Assembly (NCBI GenBank): GCA_910583615.1 | Contig: CAJTXP010000020.1 | Span: 3,512 to 67,511, forward strand | DNA length: 64,000 nt | Source: an uncultured Lachnospiraceae bacterium | Lineage (GTDB): Bacteria; Bacillota; Clostridia; Lachnospirales; Lachnospiraceae | Reading direction: 5' to 3' | In this document: piece by piece, positions 25,957 to 35,201 of the stretch | Position numbering within the stretch: the stretch's first letter is position 1 | Layout: each line of letters starts with the position of its first letter | Program-made: the position numbers and the translations under genes | Notes under the pieces: model-generated | The model's database searches: none | Told to the model about the DNA's origin: nothing | The model's input: only the letters and a program-made list of their open reading frames with translations

Positions 25957-27285
25957 TTATTCAGCAGTCAGATTCTCAAGCTTGGCATATCCTTCCTTGC
26001 CGTCCTGGTCAATACAGCGCACCTGCACCCAACCGTCCTCCGAAGCATCTCCGATTACCTCCAGCCTGTCTCCCGCCTTCACCGAAGCTACTACCTCGCA
26101 GTTCGTATTCGGCTCGCTTCGAACATTCATGGAATTGGGTTTTACTTTCATAACGGTTGTCTGCGGCTCTTCTTCCTGAGACGTCTCTTCCGGCTGCTCT
26201 TCCGGTACTTCCTCCGGCGCTTCTTCCGGTACCTCTTCTGGCTCCTCTTCGCCGAAACTGTCATCTCCGCCTTTGACGATCAGCTTATCATCATTTTCTT
26301 CGACATCCTGTTCTGTCTGTACAGGCTCCGGCTCCTCGTTATCCTTATTCCCCAGAAGGCGGAATGCAGCGAATCCAACGACGGCTACAATGATCAGCGC
26401 AAGAATGATGCCCAAAATCACCATGCGTTTTCCGTCATCTTCTACATCCCAGTCATAACGGTCATCCTCTTCATCCTCATCGTCTTCCTCGTCCTCATCT
26501 TCATCATATTCATCCTCATCGTACTCTTCTTCATCCTCGTCGTCTTCCAGATCTTCTTCAACCGGAACAGCCTTTTTCTTCGGTTTTTCCGGCTCCGGAT
26601 CCAGTTCCGGTTCTGCCACAAAGTACTCAAAATTATCGGATTTCTTTTCTTCCGGTTCCAGAGATATCCCTGCTGCTTTCGCCGCTTCCATGTACAGAGA
26701 ATCCACCCACCGGCCGGAACCGGCGGCGGCAACCTGACCGGAAGCATGTAAAAGCAGGATTTTCCAGTTTTCAAGATACGGCATCCCGCTCTCCGGATGA
26801 TCTTTCGTCAGGGCAGGAAGCATTTTTTTCAGCTTCTGGATCTCTGTCTGAATCTTCTCTTCTGTCAGTCCATAGATTGCGGAGATCTCCGCCGCTGTAA
26901 AATCATCCTCGCAGGACATTACCAGCATAATCCTGTGAAGCAGCGGAAAAGAAGTCAAAAGCCCTCCCAGCGTGTCTTTGACATCATTTTCATCTCTGGA
27001 GTCCCTGTCCTGTTTTCCAAGAAGCCGGTGATAGTGTTTGCGAAGCTTCTGATAGAATCTATGCCAGAACCAGCGCTTTTGATCTCCGGCATCGTCCGCT
27101 TCATCCAGTACTCCGAACAGTTCCTTATAAAAATCCTGGATAAATTCCAGTGCCTGGTCTTCCTTCTGAATAATCAGAAGGCTCCGGCAGTATACTTCTT
27201 CATAGGTCGCATCATACAACCTTCTGTATCCCTGGCTGCCGCCTCTTTTGACCTCCTCCAGGGCGCGTCTCATCTCAAGTATCAT
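25957..27285 (-). CDS. Membrane protein: sigma-like N-domain, acidic linker, SH3b C-domain
   Basis: The protein has 442 residues. Residues 1-160 resemble a degenerate sigma-70 protein: helices like region 2 (ALEFIQDFYKELFGVL) and a region-4-like helix-turn-helix (DFTAAEISAIYGLTEEKIQTEIQKLKKML). Residues 243-285 are almost all D and E. One membrane segment (MVILGIILALIIVAVVGFAA) spans about 288-311. After a second E/P-rich stretch, residues 378-440 form a bacterial SH3 domain (MNVRSEPNTNCEVVASVKAGDRLEVIG). The topology puts the DNA-binding-like part inside and SH3b outside. It may sense the cell wall (inference). It has a GAGGAG site and sits between gpmI and eno. Confidence 0.8.
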   Translation of the reverse strand: MILEMRRALEEVKRGGSQGYRRLYDATYEEVYCRSLLIIQKEDQALEFIQDFYKELFGVLDEADDAGDQKRWFWHRFYQKLRKHYHRLLGKQDRDSRDENDVKDTLGGLLTSFPLLHRIMLVMSCEDDFTAAEISAIYGLTEEKIQTEIQKLKKMLPALTKDHPESGMPYLENWKILLLHASGQVAAAGSGRWVDSLYMEAAKAAGISLEPEEKKSDNFEYFVAEPELDPEPEKPKKKAVPVEEDLEDDEDEEEYDEDEYDEDEDEEDDEDEEDDRYDWDVEDDGKRMVILGIILALIIVAVVGFAAFRLLGNKDNEEPEPVQTEQDVEENDDKLIVKGGDDSFGEEEPEEVPEEAPEEVPEEQPEETSQEEEPQTTVMKVKPNSMNVRSEPNTNCEVVASVKAGDRLEVIGDASEDGWVQVRCIDQDGKEGYAKLENLTAE

Positions 27286-27308
27286 ATGAACTCCTCACCT
27301 TGTGAACT

Positions 27309-28847
27309 TTACTTTATCAGTAAAGATTTACCTGTCATCTCTTTTGGCTGCTCCATCTCCATCAGTTCCAGAAGCGTCGGAATAATATCAGCCAGGCATC
27401 CGCCCTCCCGAAGCTTATACGAAGGATCTGCATTCACCAGAATAAACGGTACCGGATTCGTCGTATGTGCAGTAAACGGCGCCCCGGTCTCATAATCCTT
27501 CAGCTGCTCCGCATTTCCATGATCTGCACAGATAAACATCTGTCCATCCACGGATTTCAGCGCCTCCACGGCTTTTCCCACACATGCATCCACTGCTTCC
27601 ACAGCCTTAACTGCCGCTTCCTCCACTCCGGTATGTCCTACCATGTCCGGGTTGGCAAAGTTGATGATAATCACGTCATATTTATCTGAAGTGATCGCTT
27701 CGCAGAGCTTGTCGCATACGCCGTATGCGCTCATCTCCGGCTGCAGGTCATAAGTAGCAACCTTCGGAGATTTCACAAGAATCCGGTCCTCTCCCTGATT
27801 GGGTTCTTCCACTCCGCCGTTGAAGAAGAAGGTCACATGCGCATACTTCTCCGTCTCGGCTATCCTTGCCTGAGTCTTTCCGCTGGCTGCCAGATATTCG
27901 CCGAATGTATTATGCAGTTCCACCTTATGAAACGCAACGATCTTATTGGGGATCGTCACATCGTATTCCGTAAAGCACACATAAGTCAGGTCCAGCTTCT
28001 TTTCCCTTTCGAACCCGGTAAACTCATCCGCGCAGAATGCCCTTGTAATCTCTCTTGCGCGGTCCGGACGGAAATTAAAGAAGATAATGGAATCTTTATC
28101 CTGAATCGTCGTAACCGGTTTTCCATTCTTTGTGACAATAATCGGTTTTACAAACTCATCGTATACTTCTTCTTTGTAAGTGCTTTCCATTCCGCAGATC
28201 GGACAGGGGAATTCGGCGCCTTCGCCTTTTGTCAGCGCTCTGTACGCTTTCTCCACACGTTCCCAGCGATTGTCGCGATCCATCGCATAATAACGACCCA
28301 TGACCGTGGCAACCTCGCCAACGCCGATCTCCTTCATCTTTTCCAGCAGCTCTTCGATATATCCCTTGCCGGATGCCGGCGGCGTATCACGTCCGTCCAG
28401 GAAGCAGTGCACATATACTTTCTCAAGTCCGTGACGTTTTGCCATCTCAAGCAGTCCGTACAGGTGGGTATTATGGCTGTGCACGCCGCCGTCTGACAAA
28501 AGCCCGTACAAATGAAGAGAAGAATTGTTTTTCTTCGCATTCTCCACCGCTGTCAGAAGCGCCTCATTCTTAAAGAAATCTCCATCTTCGATCTCCTTCG
28601 TGATTCTGGTCAGTTCCTGATAGACAATCCGCCCTGCTCCCATGTTCAGATGTCCAACCTCAGAGTTTCCCATCTGTCCGTCCGGAAGTCCCACAGCCAG
28701 CCCGCTGGCATAACCCTTTACAAACGGGCACTCCGCCATCAGTTTGTCCATGACCGGAGTCTTTGCCTCTGCCACAGCATTTGCATCCGTCCTGTCATTC
28801 AGGCCGTACCCATCTAAAATCATTAACACGGTAGGTTTCTTGCTCAT
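27309..28847 (-). CDS. gpmI: 2,3-bisphosphoglycerate-independent phosphoglycerate mutase
   Basis: GpmI isomerises 3- and 2-phosphoglycerate with two manganese ions and a phosphoserine. The 512-residue protein has MILDGYGL at the N-terminus (metal aspartate), the catalytic serine in GNSEVGHLNMGAGRIVYQ, HCFLDGRDTPP, and the metal-binding NFANPDMVGHTG and ADHGNAE blocks. The ATG at 28847 is eight bases after AAGGAGAC. Domain order (phosphatase, transferase, phosphatase) is intact. It lies 23 bases upstream of the sigma-like/SH3 gene. Confidence 0.97.
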   Translation of the reverse strand: MSKKPTVLMILDGYGLNDRTDANAVAEAKTPVMDKLMAECPFVKGYASGLAVGLPDGQMGNSEVGHLNMGAGRIVYQELTRITKEIEDGDFFKNEALLTAVENAKKNNSSLHLYGLLSDGGVHSHNTHLYGLLEMAKRHGLEKVYVHCFLDGRDTPPASGKGYIEELLEKMKEIGVGEVATVMGRYYAMDRDNRWERVEKAYRALTKGEGAEFPCPICGMESTYKEEVYDEFVKPIIVTKNGKPVTTIQDKDSIIFFNFRPDRAREITRAFCADEFTGFEREKKLDLTYVCFTEYDVTIPNKIVAFHKVELHNTFGEYLAASGKTQARIAETEKYAHVTFFFNGGVEEPNQGEDRILVKSPKVATYDLQPEMSAYGVCDKLCEAITSDKYDVIIINFANPDMVGHTGVEEAAVKAVEAVDACVGKAVEALKSVDGQMFICADHGNAEQLKDYETGAPFTAHTTNPVPFILVNADPSYKLREGGCLADIIPTLLELMEMEQPKEMTGKSLLIK

Positions 28848-28972
28848 ATTTTGTCTCCTTATATGTGTATTCATCTAATCTTTTATTCTACATGAACTGC
28901 CCGGAACATGCAAGCACCCGGGCAGTTTTTCATTCTTTTTTCATTTTCACTTCAGTTTTTTCATTATTCTGT

Positions 28973-29043
28973 GCTACTTTTCACACGTCGGCCGGCGCTC
29001 AGCCTAGTGGGGGCGTCCGGACGGCGTTGGTGTGAACAGTAAC
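28973..29043. repeat. Dispersed palindromic element, copy A7
   Basis: Ends GCTACTTTTCACACG and TGTGAACAGTAAC enclose GTCGGCCGGCGCTCAGCC and GGGGGCGTCCGGACGGCG, nearly the same as A6. It separates the lipoprotein gene from gpmI. Confidence 0.75.
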
Positions 29044-29057
29044 TTTTCTGTTTCGTC

Positions 29058-30101
29058 TTAATAGCTGATCATCCGGTTGTAATCATCAATCATGGCGGAA
29101 ACCTTGTTATTGAATCCCGCAATGGAACCGTCCACTGTAAATACATTCACCATTCCGTATCCGCCGGGTTCTTCCTGCTCCTCTACTTTCCGGAAGATCT
29201 CATCCAGTTCTTTTTCCGAGTTCTCCACAGCATCCCCGAAGGTCATGTAATATGCAGACTGCGTCGGATATCCTTCATTGCTCAGCGCCTCTTCATCCGC
29301 CAGATAACCAAGAACCGTCTGTACTTCCTCCTTATACTGGTCGTACAGCGGACGGAGCGCCTCGATATCCAGCTGCAGCATCATGGAATCATCCTCAATC
29401 CCCTGCTCATAGATTGCAGTCTGAATCTCCTGTGCCGTGCTGATCATGCTGACCAGAGAGTAGGTCACTTCATATCCTTCTGCTTTGAGCTGCTCCAGGT
29501 CATCCGCACGCTGTGCAGATGCCACTGTGCTCAGCTTTTCCACAAAATCCGTACCCAGAGGCTCATATTCGTTGCAGCTCTTCCAGACAACCGCATGCAG
29601 TTCTTTCCCTTTTGCATAATCATCCTCCAGGAAAGAATCCTCATCCGTATATGCCTGCACCTCGTTCAATGCCTGGATGAGTTCTCTGATCACCGGGCTG
29701 AGTGCGATATAGGCTTCATCCACTTCTGTTTTTTCCTGTTTTCTGGCAACCAGCTCGTCCGCCTGGTCCAGATCATCCAACGTGCTTTCCAGAGAATAGC
29801 AGAAATAATCCCCATCATCCAGAAGCGTAAACTCCTCCTGAAAATCAACATATTCAAAATATTTGGACAGCGAGGAACTCAGACGTCCAACCATATCATT
29901 ATTCAGACCGATATACAGGTTATAAAGTTCCTGCTCCTCCTCCTCTGTTAAGTCCTGGGGCTCTTCTTCCTCTGGTTCCTCTTCCTGTACCAGTTCCCCG
30001 CTCTCATTTTGATCCACGGACGCCGCAGGTGTCTTCCCGGAACATCCCATCACCGTAACAGCAATCATCACTGCACATGCTGCAGCCAGTTTTCTTTTCA
30101 T
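29058..30101 (-). CDS. DUF3829-like lipoprotein
   Basis: The protein has 347 residues with a lipoprotein signal (KRKLAAACAVMIAVTVMGC, lipobox VMGC, cysteine 20). A short acidic linker (EEEPEEEEPQDLTEEEEQ) follows, then an all-helical domain with YFEYVDFQEE, ALNEVQAYTDEDSFLEDDYAKGKELHA and IDDYNRMISY. The pattern recalls the YiiG/DUF3829 family, whose function is unknown; assignment is tentative. It is exported and anchored to the outer face of the membrane. It lies downstream of tpiA, with a palindromic hairpin between. Confidence 0.75.
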   Translation of the reverse strand: MKRKLAAACAVMIAVTVMGCSGKTPAASVDQNESGELVQEEEPEEEEPQDLTEEEEQELYNLYIGLNNDMVGRLSSSLSKYFEYVDFQEEFTLLDDGDYFCYSLESTLDDLDQADELVARKQEKTEVDEAYIALSPVIRELIQALNEVQAYTDEDSFLEDDYAKGKELHAVVWKSCNEYEPLGTDFVEKLSTVASAQRADDLEQLKAEGYEVTYSLVSMISTAQEIQTAIYEQGIEDDSMMLQLDIEALRPLYDQYKEEVQTVLGYLADEEALSNEGYPTQSAYYMTFGDAVENSEKELDEIFRKVEEQEEPGGYGMVNVFTVDGSIAGFNNKVSAMIDDYNRMISY

Positions 30102-30152
30102 AACTTTTCCCCAATCCTCCTCTTCATGATAGTCATAATCTCAATCTCCGCT

Positions 30153-30216
30153 CTGGAGCGTGTTCGAAATGCTTTCTGTCCGACGCGTTGCGAATGATTT
30201 TTCAAACCCGCTCCAG
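30153..30216. repeat. Isolated 64-base imperfect palindrome
   Basis: The outer 17 bases CTGGAGCGTGTTCGAAA pair with TTTCAAACCCGCTCCAG at 15 positions around a 30-base interior. It is unrelated to the A family and lies between tpiA and the lipoprotein gene. It may be a mobile palindrome or an RNA structure. Confidence 0.5.
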
Positions 30217-30229
30217 GGGAAATAACCAG

Positions 30230-30272
30230 GAACACCCGGACCATACCGGCAGAGCTGCATGACCCGGGTGTT
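30230..30272 (-). terminator. Possible terminator of tpiA
   Basis: On the minus strand AACACCCGG-type arms form a stem with a long internal loop shortly after the tpiA stop. The T-run is weak. Confidence 0.4.
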
Positions 30273-30303
30273 TCAGACTGGACGGTCTCCCGCCATGGCC
30301 TGC

Positions 30304-31053
30304 CTATTTCCAGTTTACAATCTTTCCAAAATCCGGTTTCAGCGCTGCGCCGCCTACCAGACCGCCGTCGATATCCGGCTGTGCGAACAGTTCCGGAGCG
30401 GTCGCCGCGTTGACCGATCCGCCGTACTGGATACGGATCGCATCCGCCGTCGCCTGATCATAGATCTCTGCGATACACTCGCGGATTCCTTTACACACTT
30501 CCTGCGCCTGCTCTGTCGTTGCCGTCTTGCCGGTTCCGATTGCCCAGATCGGCTCATATGCGATCACAGCCGTTGCTGCCTGCTCTGCAGTGACTCCAAG
30601 GAATCCAACTTTTACCTGCTGGCGAATGAAATCCATGGTCACTCCCTGCTCTCTCTGGGTCAGCGTCTCGCCGCAGCACATGATCGGAGTGATCCCGTGC
30701 TCAAATGCCTTCAGCATCTTTTTGTTGACCGTCTCGCTGGTCTCCGCAAAATACTCTCTTCTCTCAGAGTGCCCAAGAACCACGTATTTTACGCCTGCAT
30801 CCGTCAGCATGGCCGGGGAGATCTCTCCGGTGTACGCACCCTTCTCCTCGAAATACATGTTCTCAGCGCCGATCTGGATATTGGAACCCTTTGCAGCTTC
30901 CATTGCCGGGATAATATCGATCGCCGGTACACAGAACACCACGTCTGCATCATCCGTCGCCACCAGCGGTTTTAACGTATTGATCAGCTCCACTGCCTCC
31001 GTAGGAGTCATGTTCATCTTCCAGTTACCTGCGATAATCTTTTTTCTTGCCAT
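30304..31053 (-). CDS. tpiA: Triosephosphate isomerase
   Basis: TpiA interconverts dihydroxyacetone phosphate and glyceraldehyde 3-phosphate. The 249-residue protein begins MARKKIIAGNWKMN (substrate asparagine and lysine), has the catalytic histidine in LGHSERREYF, the catalytic glutamate and flexible loop in AYEPIWAIGTGKTAT, and IQYGGSVNA near the C-terminus. The ATG at 31053 is preferred over one two codons upstream because AAGGAG sits ten bases away. It follows pgk by 29 bases, so gap-pgk-tpiA form a row. Confidence 0.97.
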   Translation of the reverse strand: MARKKIIAGNWKMNMTPTEAVELINTLKPLVATDDADVVFCVPAIDIIPAMEAAKGSNIQIGAENMYFEEKGAYTGEISPAMLTDAGVKYVVLGHSERREYFAETSETVNKKMLKAFEHGITPIMCCGETLTQREQGVTMDFIRQQVKVGFLGVTAEQAATAVIAYEPIWAIGTGKTATTEQAQEVCKGIRECIAEIYDQATADAIRIQYGGSVNAATAPELFAQPDIDGGLVGGAALKPDFGKIVNWK

Positions 31054-31082
31054 CTTCATCCATCTCCTTCATTTTTAGATTC

Positions 31083-32306
31083 TTATTTATCGTCTGCCGC
31101 CGCTACGCCTGGAAGCTCCTTGCCCTCCAGGAATTCCAGGGAAGCGCCGCCGCCTGTGGAAATATGGCTCATCTTGTCCGCAAAGCCCAGCTGGTTGACT
31201 GCTGCTGCGGAATCTCCGCCGCCAATGATTGTGGTGGCATCGGTCTCTGCCAGGGATTTTGCCACTGCGATCGTTCCCTTTGCCAGAATGGGATTCTCGA
31301 ATACGCCCATGGGGCCGTTCCATACAACGGTCTTTGCAGATTTTACAGCCTCTGCATACATCTTGGCTGTCTTCGTTCCGATATCCAGGCCCATTTTGTC
31401 CGCCGGGATCGCATCTGCATCTACCACGGACACTTCGATCTTTGCGTCAATCGGATTCGGGAATGCGGAAGCGATGGTAGTATCCACCGGAAGCAGCAGC
31501 TTCTTGCCAAGCTTCTCTGCCTTCTCCATCATTTCCTTACAGTAATCAAGCTTCTCCTCATCCACCAGAGAAGTTCCGATCTCATAGCCTTTTGCCTTTA
31601 AGAAGGTATACGCCATGCCGCCGCCGATGATCAGCGTATCGCATTTCTCCAGAAGGTTCGCGATCACGTTCAGCTTGTCCGCCACTTTCGCGCCGCCCAG
31701 AATCGCCACAAACGGCCTTACCGGATTTTCCACTGCGTTTCCAAGGAAATCGATCTCTTTCTGCATCAGGTATCCGACTGCGCACTCGCCGCCCTTTGCA
31801 CGGACCACGTCCGTTACGCCTGCAACGGATGCATGCGCCCTGTGAGAGGAACCAAACGCGTCGCATACGTATACGTCGCAGAGATCTGCCAGCTCTTTGG
31901 AGAAGTCCTCACCGTTCTTTGTCTCCTCTTTGCCGCGGAAACGGGTATTCTGGAGAAGCACCACGTCGCCCTCGTTCATGGCTGCAACCGCCGCGGTCGC
32001 CGCATCTCCGGTCACATTATAATCAGCCACAAAATTCACCGGTTTTCCAAGCTTCTCCGACAGTCTTTTGGCAACCGGCGCCAGAGACTCTCCCTCATTG
32101 GGGCCGTTTTTCACCTTGCCCAGATGCGAGCAGAGAATTACCTTTCCGCCATCGTCGATCAGCTTCTGAATAGTGGGAAGCGCCGCTTTGATTCTGGTCT
32201 CGTCCGTAATCTCTCCGTCTTTTAACGGAACATTAAAATCACATCTTACCAGAACGCGTTTTCCCTTTACATTGATATCATTTACAGATTTTTTATTCAA
32301 TCCCAT
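31083..32306 (-). CDS. pgk: Phosphoglycerate kinase
   Basis: Pgk makes ATP from 1,3-bisphosphoglycerate. The 407-residue protein has RVLVRCDFNVPLKDG near residue 17, the hinge and nucleotide region WNGPMGVFE, and the C-terminal GGGDSAAAVNQLG and HISTGGGASLEFLEG signatures. The AGGAGG site is nine bases from the ATG. It lies between gap and tpiA, with a terminator between gap and pgk that may reduce read-through. Confidence 0.98.
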   Translation of the reverse strand: MGLNKKSVNDINVKGKRVLVRCDFNVPLKDGEITDETRIKAALPTIQKLIDDGGKVILCSHLGKVKNGPNEGESLAPVAKRLSEKLGKPVNFVADYNVTGDAATAAVAAMNEGDVVLLQNTRFRGKEETKNGEDFSKELADLCDVYVCDAFGSSHRAHASVAGVTDVVRAKGGECAVGYLMQKEIDFLGNAVENPVRPFVAILGGAKVADKLNVIANLLEKCDTLIIGGGMAYTFLKAKGYEIGTSLVDEEKLDYCKEMMEKAEKLGKKLLLPVDTTIASAFPNPIDAKIEVSVVDADAIPADKMGLDIGTKTAKMYAEAVKSAKTVVWNGPMGVFENPILAKGTIAVAKSLAETDATTIIGGGDSAAAVNQLGFADKMSHISTGGGASLEFLEGKELPGVAAADDK

Positions 32307-32349
32307 CTTTTTCTGCCTCCTGCTTTCTTCTATATTTCCGAAGCCCGAA

Positions 32350-32380
32350 AAAGGGTCCGGTCCTGAAGACCGGACCCTTT
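32350..32380 (-). terminator. Terminator after gap
   Basis: A perfect 13-bp stem (AAAGGGTCCGGTC with its complement) and five-base loop is followed on the minus strand by TTTTTCGGG. It lies between gap and pgk. Confidence 0.85.
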
Positions 32381-32420
32381 AAGGTCATTCATATGATTGC
32401 CGATATACAGCTCAATATCA

Positions 32421-33434
32421 TTATGCAAGCTCAGCGAAGTATTTGATCGTACGAACCATCTGAGATACATAAGAATTCTCATTATCATACCAGGAAACAA
32501 CCTCAACCTGAGTCTTTCCATCCGGAAGCGGAGAAACCATGGTCTGAGTTGCATCAAACAGAGAACCATATCTCATACCAACGATATCGCTGGATACGAT
32601 CTCATCCTCGGTATAGCCGTAGGACTCGGTGGTAGCTGCCTTCATAGCTGCATTGATCTCATCCTTGGTCACTGCCTTGTTCACAACTGCGAACAGAAGG
32701 GTGGTAGAACCGGTCGGAGTCGGAACACGCTGTGCAGCGCCGATCAGCTTGCCGTTCAGTTCCGGAATAACAAGGCCGATTGCCTTTGCAGCGCCGGTGC
32801 TGTTCGGAACGATATTGATTGCAGCGGCACGGCTTCTTCTCAGATCGCCTTTTCTCTGCGGTCCGTCAAGCGGCATCTGATCTCCGGTGTAAGCATGGAT
32901 CGTACACATAATACCGGACTCGATCGGAGCCAGGTCGTTCAGAGCCTTTGCCATCGGAGCCAGGCAGTTGGTCGTACAGGATGCTGCGGAAATTACAGTA
33001 TCCTCTTTTTTCAGAGTCTCATGGTTTACATTATAAACGATCGTCGGCAGATCGTTACCAGCCGGAGCGGAGATAACAACTTTCTTAGCGCCTGCGGTAA
33101 TATGAGCAGATGCTTTATCTTTGGAGGTATAGAATCCGGTACACTCCAGAACTACATCCACGCCAATCTCTCCCCACGGAAGCTCTGCTGCATTTGCCTT
33201 TGCATAAATCTTGATTTCTTTTCCATCAACAACGATGGAATCATCTGTTGCGGATACGCTGTCCGCCTTCTCATATTTGCCCTGAGAAGAGTCATACTTC
33301 AATAAGTGTGCCAGCATCTTCGGAGAAGTCAGGTCGTTGATTGCCACAACCTCATAACCTTCTGCACCAAACATCTGTCTGAATGCAAGACGACCAATAC
33401 GTCCGAAACCATTGATTGCTACTTTTACTGCCAT
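32421..33434 (-). CDS. gap: Glyceraldehyde-3-phosphate dehydrogenase
   Basis: Gap oxidises glyceraldehyde 3-phosphate with NAD and phosphate. The 337-residue protein has the Rossmann start KVAINGFGRIGRLAFRQ, the catalytic cysteine in ISAASCTTNCLAPM, and TGAAKAIGLVIPELNGKL. The ATG at 33434 is preceded by TAGGAGG; an upstream longer frame lacks a ribosome site. A sigma-A-like promoter at 33521-33549 should drive it, and a strong terminator follows. Confidence 0.98.
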   Translation of the reverse strand: MAVKVAINGFGRIGRLAFRQMFGAEGYEVVAINDLTSPKMLAHLLKYDSSQGKYEKADSVSATDDSIVVDGKEIKIYAKANAAELPWGEIGVDVVLECTGFYTSKDKASAHITAGAKKVVISAPAGNDLPTIVYNVNHETLKKEDTVISAASCTTNCLAPMAKALNDLAPIESGIMCTIHAYTGDQMPLDGPQRKGDLRRSRAAAINIVPNSTGAAKAIGLVIPELNGKLIGAAQRVPTPTGSTTLLFAVVNKAVTKDEINAAMKAATTESYGYTEDEIVSSDIVGMRYGSLFDATQTMVSPLPDGKTQVEVVSWYDNENSYVSQMVRTIKYFAELA

Positions 33435-33520
33435 GTTTCCATTCCTCCTACAAGTTGAATATAATATGTTTGTTCTTCCACCTCTTACAAAGACTGTCAA
33501 AAGAACATCAACCATTACAT

Positions 33521-33549
33521 ATTTTACCTAATTTGTCCAAAAATATCAA
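33521..33549 (-). promoter_or_regulatory. Promoter of gap
   Basis: Minus-strand TTGATA (33549-33544), 17 bases, then TAAAAT (33526-33521). This leaves a leader of about 80 bases before the ATG. Confidence 0.6.
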
Positions 33550-33587
33550 TACCCAATCCATTTTTTTTCACTGCAATTTGTAAATCT

Positions 33588-33630
33588 GTTACTTTTCACG
33601 GGGCTGTGGTCTGCATCCGTGAAAAATAAC
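33588..33630. repeat. Dispersed palindromic element, minimal copy A8
   Basis: At only 43 bases, this copy consists of the ends GTTACTTTTCACGGGG and CCGTGAAAAATAAC with a short loop. It shows that the terminal inverted sequence is the common core of the family. Confidence 0.7.
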
Positions 33631-33650
33631 CAGATCTTTCCGGACAGCTT

Positions 33651-34406
33651 CTATTCCGCTCTTATATATTTATTTGTAATCTCGAAAACAGTCCCGTCTG
33701 CAATGACTGCATCCAGCGCTTTGTCAACGTCATCCAGAAGTTCCTCATTTCCTTTTGCCACTGCAATCGAACAGCCCCGCGCAGTAAACTCTTCTTCCAG
33801 GATCTTAAGCCCCTCTGTACCGGCTGTCAGCTCCCCTGCAGAATCTTCATCAAGAATCACCGCGTCAATGGCGTCATTCAGCAGCGCCTGCACGGCATCC
33901 TCCCCGCTGTCATAAGACATGACCCCTGCGCCTGTCAGGTCAGAGGCAACGATCGCTCCTGCCGCTCCGGAAGGAACACCGATCAGACCTTCTGAAAGGT
34001 CGCCGATTCCTTCTGCTCCACTGTCAGCCCTTACAATCACAGCCTGTTCGATCCTCATATAAGGATCGCTGAAATCCGCATCTTTCAGACGTTCCTTTGT
34101 TGCGTCCATGCCTGACATCCCAATATGGGCCTTTCCTGAATTCAGCTCGTCAAAGATCGAATCCATTTCCATATTCCGGATTTCCAGCTCCATTCCCAGT
34201 TTATCTGCAATCGCCTGTGCAATCTCCACATCAATCCCGACGATCTGGTCTCCCTCATAATAGGCATATGGTTCCGCATATGCATTCGTCGCCATGACCA
34301 GCGTCTCCCCTCTGGAGGGATTATCGAATTTTTTACCGCCGCAGCCGCACACTGTTACTGCAGCGCATACGCATAATATCCAACCGGACAGTTTTCTTTT
34401 ATTCAT
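33651..34406 (-). CDS. Amino-acid ABC transporter substrate-binding lipoprotein (second copy)
   Basis: The protein has 251 residues with a lipoprotein signal (lipobox VCGC). The mature part is a type II periplasmic-binding fold of the polar amino-acid family: ETLVMATNAYAEPYAYYEGDQ, GIDVEIAQAIADKLGMELEI, and SGMDATKERLKDADFSDPY. It is a paralogue of the 35.9 kb protein, sharing its binding-cleft blocks. It is the last gene of the transporter row, so one permease and ATPase may be served by two receptors with different ligands (inference). Confidence 0.92.
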   Translation of the reverse strand: MNKRKLSGWILCVCAAVTVCGCGGKKFDNPSRGETLVMATNAYAEPYAYYEGDQIVGIDVEIAQAIADKLGMELEIRNMEMDSIFDELNSGKAHIGMSGMDATKERLKDADFSDPYMRIEQAVIVRADSGAEGIGDLSEGLIGVPSGAAGAIVASDLTGAGVMSYDSGEDAVQALLNDAIDAVILDEDSAGELTAGTEGLKILEEEFTARGCSIAVAKGNEELLDDVDKALDAVIADGTVFEITNKYIRAE

Positions 34407-34463
34407 TACCCTGTTTCCTTTACCACTATCACTGACAATACCGCAGGCAATAGCCTGCGGCTG

Positions 34464-35201
34464 CTACAGAACTTTTCCAAGAAAGCTCTTCAATCTCTCA
34501 TTACGGGGATTTGTGAAAAATTCCTCCGGACTGTTCTGCTCCATCAGAATCCCCTCATCCAGAAACACGACCCGGTCCGCCACCTCTTTGGCAAAACCCA
34601 TCTCATGCGTCACGACCACCATGGTCATCCGTTCTCTGGCAAGGTCTCTCATAACCTGGAGTACCTCTCCCACCATCTCCGGATCCAGTGCGGAGGTCGG
34701 CTCGTCAAAAAGCATGACTTCCGGCTGCATGCACAGTGCACGTACAATGGCGATACGCTGCTTCTGACCGCCGGACAGCTGGCTCGGATACGCATGGCTG
34801 CGGTCCGCAAGTCCCACACGCTTCAAAAGTTCCATGGCCTGTTCCTTTGCCTTTTCTTTGGGCTTCTTCAGAAGCTTCTCCGGCCCGATCGTCATATTTT
34901 TCAGAATATCCATATGCGGGAACAGGTTAAAATGCTGAAACACCATTCCCATCTTCTGACGATGAACATCAATATTCACCGATTTATCCGTAATATCCAC
35001 ATCATCAAAATAGATGTGGCCCCCGGTTGGAATCTCCAGAAGATTCAGGCATCTGAGAAACGTACTCTTTCCCGAACCGGACGGCCCGATAATAACGACT
35101 ACTTCCCCTCTGTGAATCTCCAGATCGATCCCTTTTAATACCTCTTTGCCCGAAAAGCTTTTCCGGACATTCTCCGCACGGATCAGTATATTATCGCTCA
35201 C
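34464..35201 (-). CDS. Amino-acid ABC transporter ATP-binding protein
   Basis: The protein has 245 residues with Walker A GPSGSGKST, signature LSGGQKQRIAIVRAL, Walker B VMLFDEPTSALDPE and the switch histidine in VVVTHEMGFAKEV. This is the GlnQ/ArtP type that energises polar amino-acid uptake. The start is GTG at 35201, ten bases after AGGAGG, and it overlaps the permease stop by 11 bases. Confidence 0.95.
   Translation of the reverse strand: MSDNILIRAENVRKSFSGKEVLKGIDLEIHRGEVVVIIGPSGSGKSTFLRCLNLLEIPTGGHIYFDDVDITDKSVNIDVHRQKMGMVFQHFNLFPHMDILKNMTIGPEKLLKKPKEKAKEQAMELLKRVGLADRSHAYPSQLSGGQKQRIAIVRALCMQPEVMLFDEPTSALDPEMVGEVLQVMRDLARERMTMVVVTHEMGFAKEVADRVVFLDEGILMEQNSPEEFFTNPRNERLKSFLGKVL

Noticed and set aside
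25957..27285. Calling the SH3b protein an ordinary sigma factor.
   Set aside because: The sigma-like part is degenerate and tethered to the membrane, so normal promoter recognition is doubtful.
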